A stretch of DNA of 49,553 nt from Bartonella sp. WD12.1 (GTDB lineage: Bacteria; Pseudomonadota; Alphaproteobacteria; Rhizobiales; Rhizobiaceae). Shown piece after piece: positions 48,701 to 49,553 of the stretch (within the stretch, counting starts at the first letter, position 1; each line of letters begins with the position of its first letter). Where the stretch lies: the NCBI RefSeq assembly GCF_002022415.1, contig NZ_MUBG01000003.1:1-49553 (forward strand), in the 5' to 3' direction. Under the pieces are notes generated by a model that saw nothing but the letters and a program-made list of their open reading frames with translations, was not told the origin of the DNA and made no database searches. A program made the position numbers and the translations under genes.

Positions 48701-49483
48701 TGCATTACTAAGCAGTCCCCTTTTTTTCATCGCATTTGCAGACTGTCCTAAATGAATAGTTGGTTCTATAGATAACCCCCTATCTTTATATGATCGCATA
48801 TCCACTTTCATATCATAACCAGACATTACTAAATGCTTTGTTGCGATTTCACCCCATGAATTACGCAAATCCTTAATTGCATCTTTATAACCTATGACAT
48901 TTTCATAAACTACACGTTCTTCTCTTTTTATCGCATTTCCTTCCTTGTCATGAATCGTAACAAAAGATTTTTTCACTGTTCCATCATCATTTAAAACAGC
49001 TATTTTTTTTGACCCAAGCCCATGTTCTGCAACAGGACGTAAAGTATGCATTATATGAACATGTGGATTTCCTTCACTATTGTGGTAAACCCAATCAGAA
49101 ATAAGACCTCGTGATGTAAAGTTTTTATTTATAAATTCTTGTACAAGGGAAATATTTTGTTTTTTAGATAATTCTAATGGTAATGCAATAACAACTTCTC
49201 TTGCTAACTGCCCATTTACACGCTCGTTATTTTGAACATAATTCCATAACCATTCACTTTTTTCTTCGTTTTTATTGAGATATTTTAATGGTTCTGCAAG
49301 CCATTTCGGTGAATTTTTAGGAAAGTTAATTTCTGAATAGACGAGATCTTTTTCTTTATTATATTTGTGCGTACTCGATCCTTCTAATTCATCAAACATT
49401 CTCGTTCTATGACGATACGCTGCAGCTGCAACTGCTGATCTTCCGGAACTGATAATTTTAGCTGATAAATGCGCTATTGCCAT
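45767..49483 (-). CDS. traA: Relaxase-helicase TraA with a C-terminal BID domain
   Basis: A 1238-residue MobQ-type relaxase. The MobA/MobL domain (1-~230) has the conserved start AIAHLSAKIISSGRSAVAAA and a metal-binding HVHIMH at 141-146. The TraA/RecD-like helicase follows, with Walker A GYAGAGKSTLLEAA at ~411-424, Walker B VFVIDEAGM at ~480 and the C-terminal YAATIHKSQGVTVDN motif. After ~1000 comes a linker and a BID domain that targets it to the T4SS. It nicks oriT, stays bound to the strand's 5' end and unwinds DNA. It faces oriT. Confidence 0.96.
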   Translation of the reverse strand: MAIAHLSAKIISSGRSAVAAAAYRHRTRMFDELEGSSTHKYNKEKDLVYSEINFPKNSPKWLAEPLKYLNKNEEKSEWLWNYVQNNERVNGQLAREVVIALPLELSKKQNISLVQEFINKNFTSRGLISDWVYHNSEGNPHVHIMHTLRPVAEHGLGSKKIAVLNDDGTVKKSFVTIHDKEGNAIKREERVVYENVIGYKDAIKDLRNSWGEIATKHLVMSGYDMKVDMRSYKDRGLSIEPTIHLGQSANAMKKRGLLSNAVQANEKIKQKSVEIIKKNPDEVLKLISFEKSTFSRIDLAKIINRYVDDANEFNDIMVRLEQSDNLIKIKDHSHPNKIIYSTKEIIKTEYNMERDVVSLFQTTGHGLKSKKVLDAIKFVENKDRGNRFKFSEEQKLAVQHITGDKGIAAIVGYAGAGKSTLLEAANIAWTNGSRRVFGAALAGKAAESLEESSKIKSKTLAAWELAWKNKKDELRVGDVFVIDEAGMISSKQLSYFVQKVKKAGAKIVLVGDNMQLQPIEAGAAFRAVVDNIGYVELSGIRRQKEEWGQEASRQFARGQVKEALDNYKNRGFIHQTKTREQAINTIVKDWMDTRKKVETKYVEEGKSLRGDELLVLAHTNAAVKKLNEKIRTALKNARLLKSEDIASTTNFDTMKGQREFVVGDRIIFLENAQFKERYAPELGEQKVKNGMLGTVLSTQNKTGKPLLKVRLDSGQEVVFSNQTYQNVDHGYAATIHKSQGVTVDNVFVLASSFMDQHLAYVSMSRHRYQSHLYVAEQDFKNVRLHEHRQIKGTIIGELVETGYTSFNENAKIKTPYADIATSRGIERVYGVNLPFAIDGARIEFGDKISLRQDKETIVVNNKEIKKNIFNVDLIERGDPSLAGGVNQFDCANTYEKLVAAFSRSGVKTTTLDFSESPDYRDYIAKFTANRGIDVSQSFGERVFSYIETNKEWLQKQREKIERLWDRAKASFAKLQKEGIKIEQSQKDFNIASQSIRPAPYLSSYTDTSNLEQEAQNALRNEKSYVDTFKELNDRLMSIYKDPQAAALKIEKTILAGKGDKLPDILAKTPDRAGELRGSDRLIDKLRSAGKERKAALYNVPLAVSTIRELQSFYKNSYEKHMDRLTREREQLKVEVPSLSQEAIAYMKNVEVGRNNYSKIPENINKEFLQLESALNRRFGEDMIYKRDFNLSKEIASKQPYDKKLVNELQTAIKFLQQRHIQELNNLAITRTVSKGIIR
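45769..46512. repeat. BID-coding direct repeat, traA copy
   Basis: Partner of 44093-44835. Both copies end at the same stop codon. Beyond the repeat the linkers remain recognisably related (DVSQ..GERV.SYI.TN), with traA having ~35 more codons. Such identity against diverged neighbours indicates recent duplication or gene conversion of the secretion signal. Confidence 0.9.
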
Positions 49484-49553
49484 AAGGTAAAATTCTTTTA
49501 AACGATAATATTTTTTATAAAAAAATTCTTAGCATGAAACGTTTAAAAATAAA
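49484..49553. promoter_or_regulatory. traA upstream region, other half of oriT
   Basis: Seventy AT-rich bases with an inverted repeat TTTTAAACG (49496-49504) / CGTTTAAAA (49540-49548). On a circle this lies immediately next to the nic-like ACGTATAATT at base 1, between divergent traA and traC. The repeat may be bound by TraA or a regulator; it also flanks the likely traA promoter. Confidence 0.5.

Noticed and set aside
49484..49553. tRNA or rRNA genes anywhere in the window
   Set aside because: I looked for GTTCRANNC-type loops with acceptor stems and for rRNA-like GC-rich blocks and found none that fold; plasmids of this kind usually have none.

Overview
The window is AT-rich and reads as a conjugative plasmid (or plasmid-derived element) of a Bartonella-type alphaproteobacterium. 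The diagnostic features are a Vbh/VirB-like type IV secretion system (T4SS), a rhizobial-type traA/traCDG transfer region, BID secretion-signal domains (a Bartonella hallmark) on the relaxase and on a Fic toxin, the VbhA/VbhT pair itself, and repC-type replication genes. The last gene (traA, minus strand) points off the right end and the first genes (traC-traD-traG, plus strand) start at the left end. A Ti-plasmid-like nic sequence lies at bases 1-15. Joining the ends rebuilds the usual divergent traA/oriT/traCDG arrangement, so I infer that the window is a complete circular plasmid of about 49.5 kb, opened at oriT.

Layout. 1-2.5 kb: oriT, traC, traD and coupling protein traG. 2.5-16.2 kb: accessory region with long dispersed hairpin repeats, two hexapeptide-repeat protein genes behind a conserved structured leader, a Brt-like RNA with its HTH regulator, a VirC1/VirC2-like ParA plus ribbon-helix-helix pair, a serine recombinase, and many toxin-antitoxin (TA) modules (MazEF-like, VapBC, DinJ/YafQ, HigBA, ParDE-like, HicAB), several with wrecked toxins. 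10.9-23.8 kb: repeated copies of a two-gene cassette of unknown function, and two identical repC genes on a ~2.4 kb direct repeat. 23.9-30.2 kb: more TA modules (HicB, HigA, BrnTA, MazEF), a DUF488 protein, a frameshifted ssb, and phage- or replicon-derived debris. 30.8-43.4 kb: a nuclease-like membrane protein, then virB2-virB11, interrupted by six eexN entry-exclusion lipoprotein genes and a partial virB6-virB7 duplication. 43.4-49.5 kb: a HigA-type regulator with a broken toxin, vbhT-vbhA, and the relaxase/helicase traA.

Working together: TraA should nick oriT and be delivered through TraG and the VirB channel using its BID signal. VbhT carries nearly the same BID signal and would travel as a toxic AMP-transferase, neutralised in the donor by VbhA. 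EexN proteins should exclude related plasmids, repC should drive replication, and ParA/RHH should serve partition or transfer. The TA modules probably stabilise the element, although many are decaying.

The most novel-looking items are (i) a 5' leader before both hexapeptide genes in which one middle segment can pair with either of two flanking arms, with compensatory changes in all three segments between copies and the ribosome-binding site inside one arm; (ii) the multicopy two-gene cassette, whose second gene seems to start at a conserved ATT overlapping the first; and (iii) the pattern of kept antitoxins beside inactivated toxins. All calls come from reading the sequence; no database search was run.
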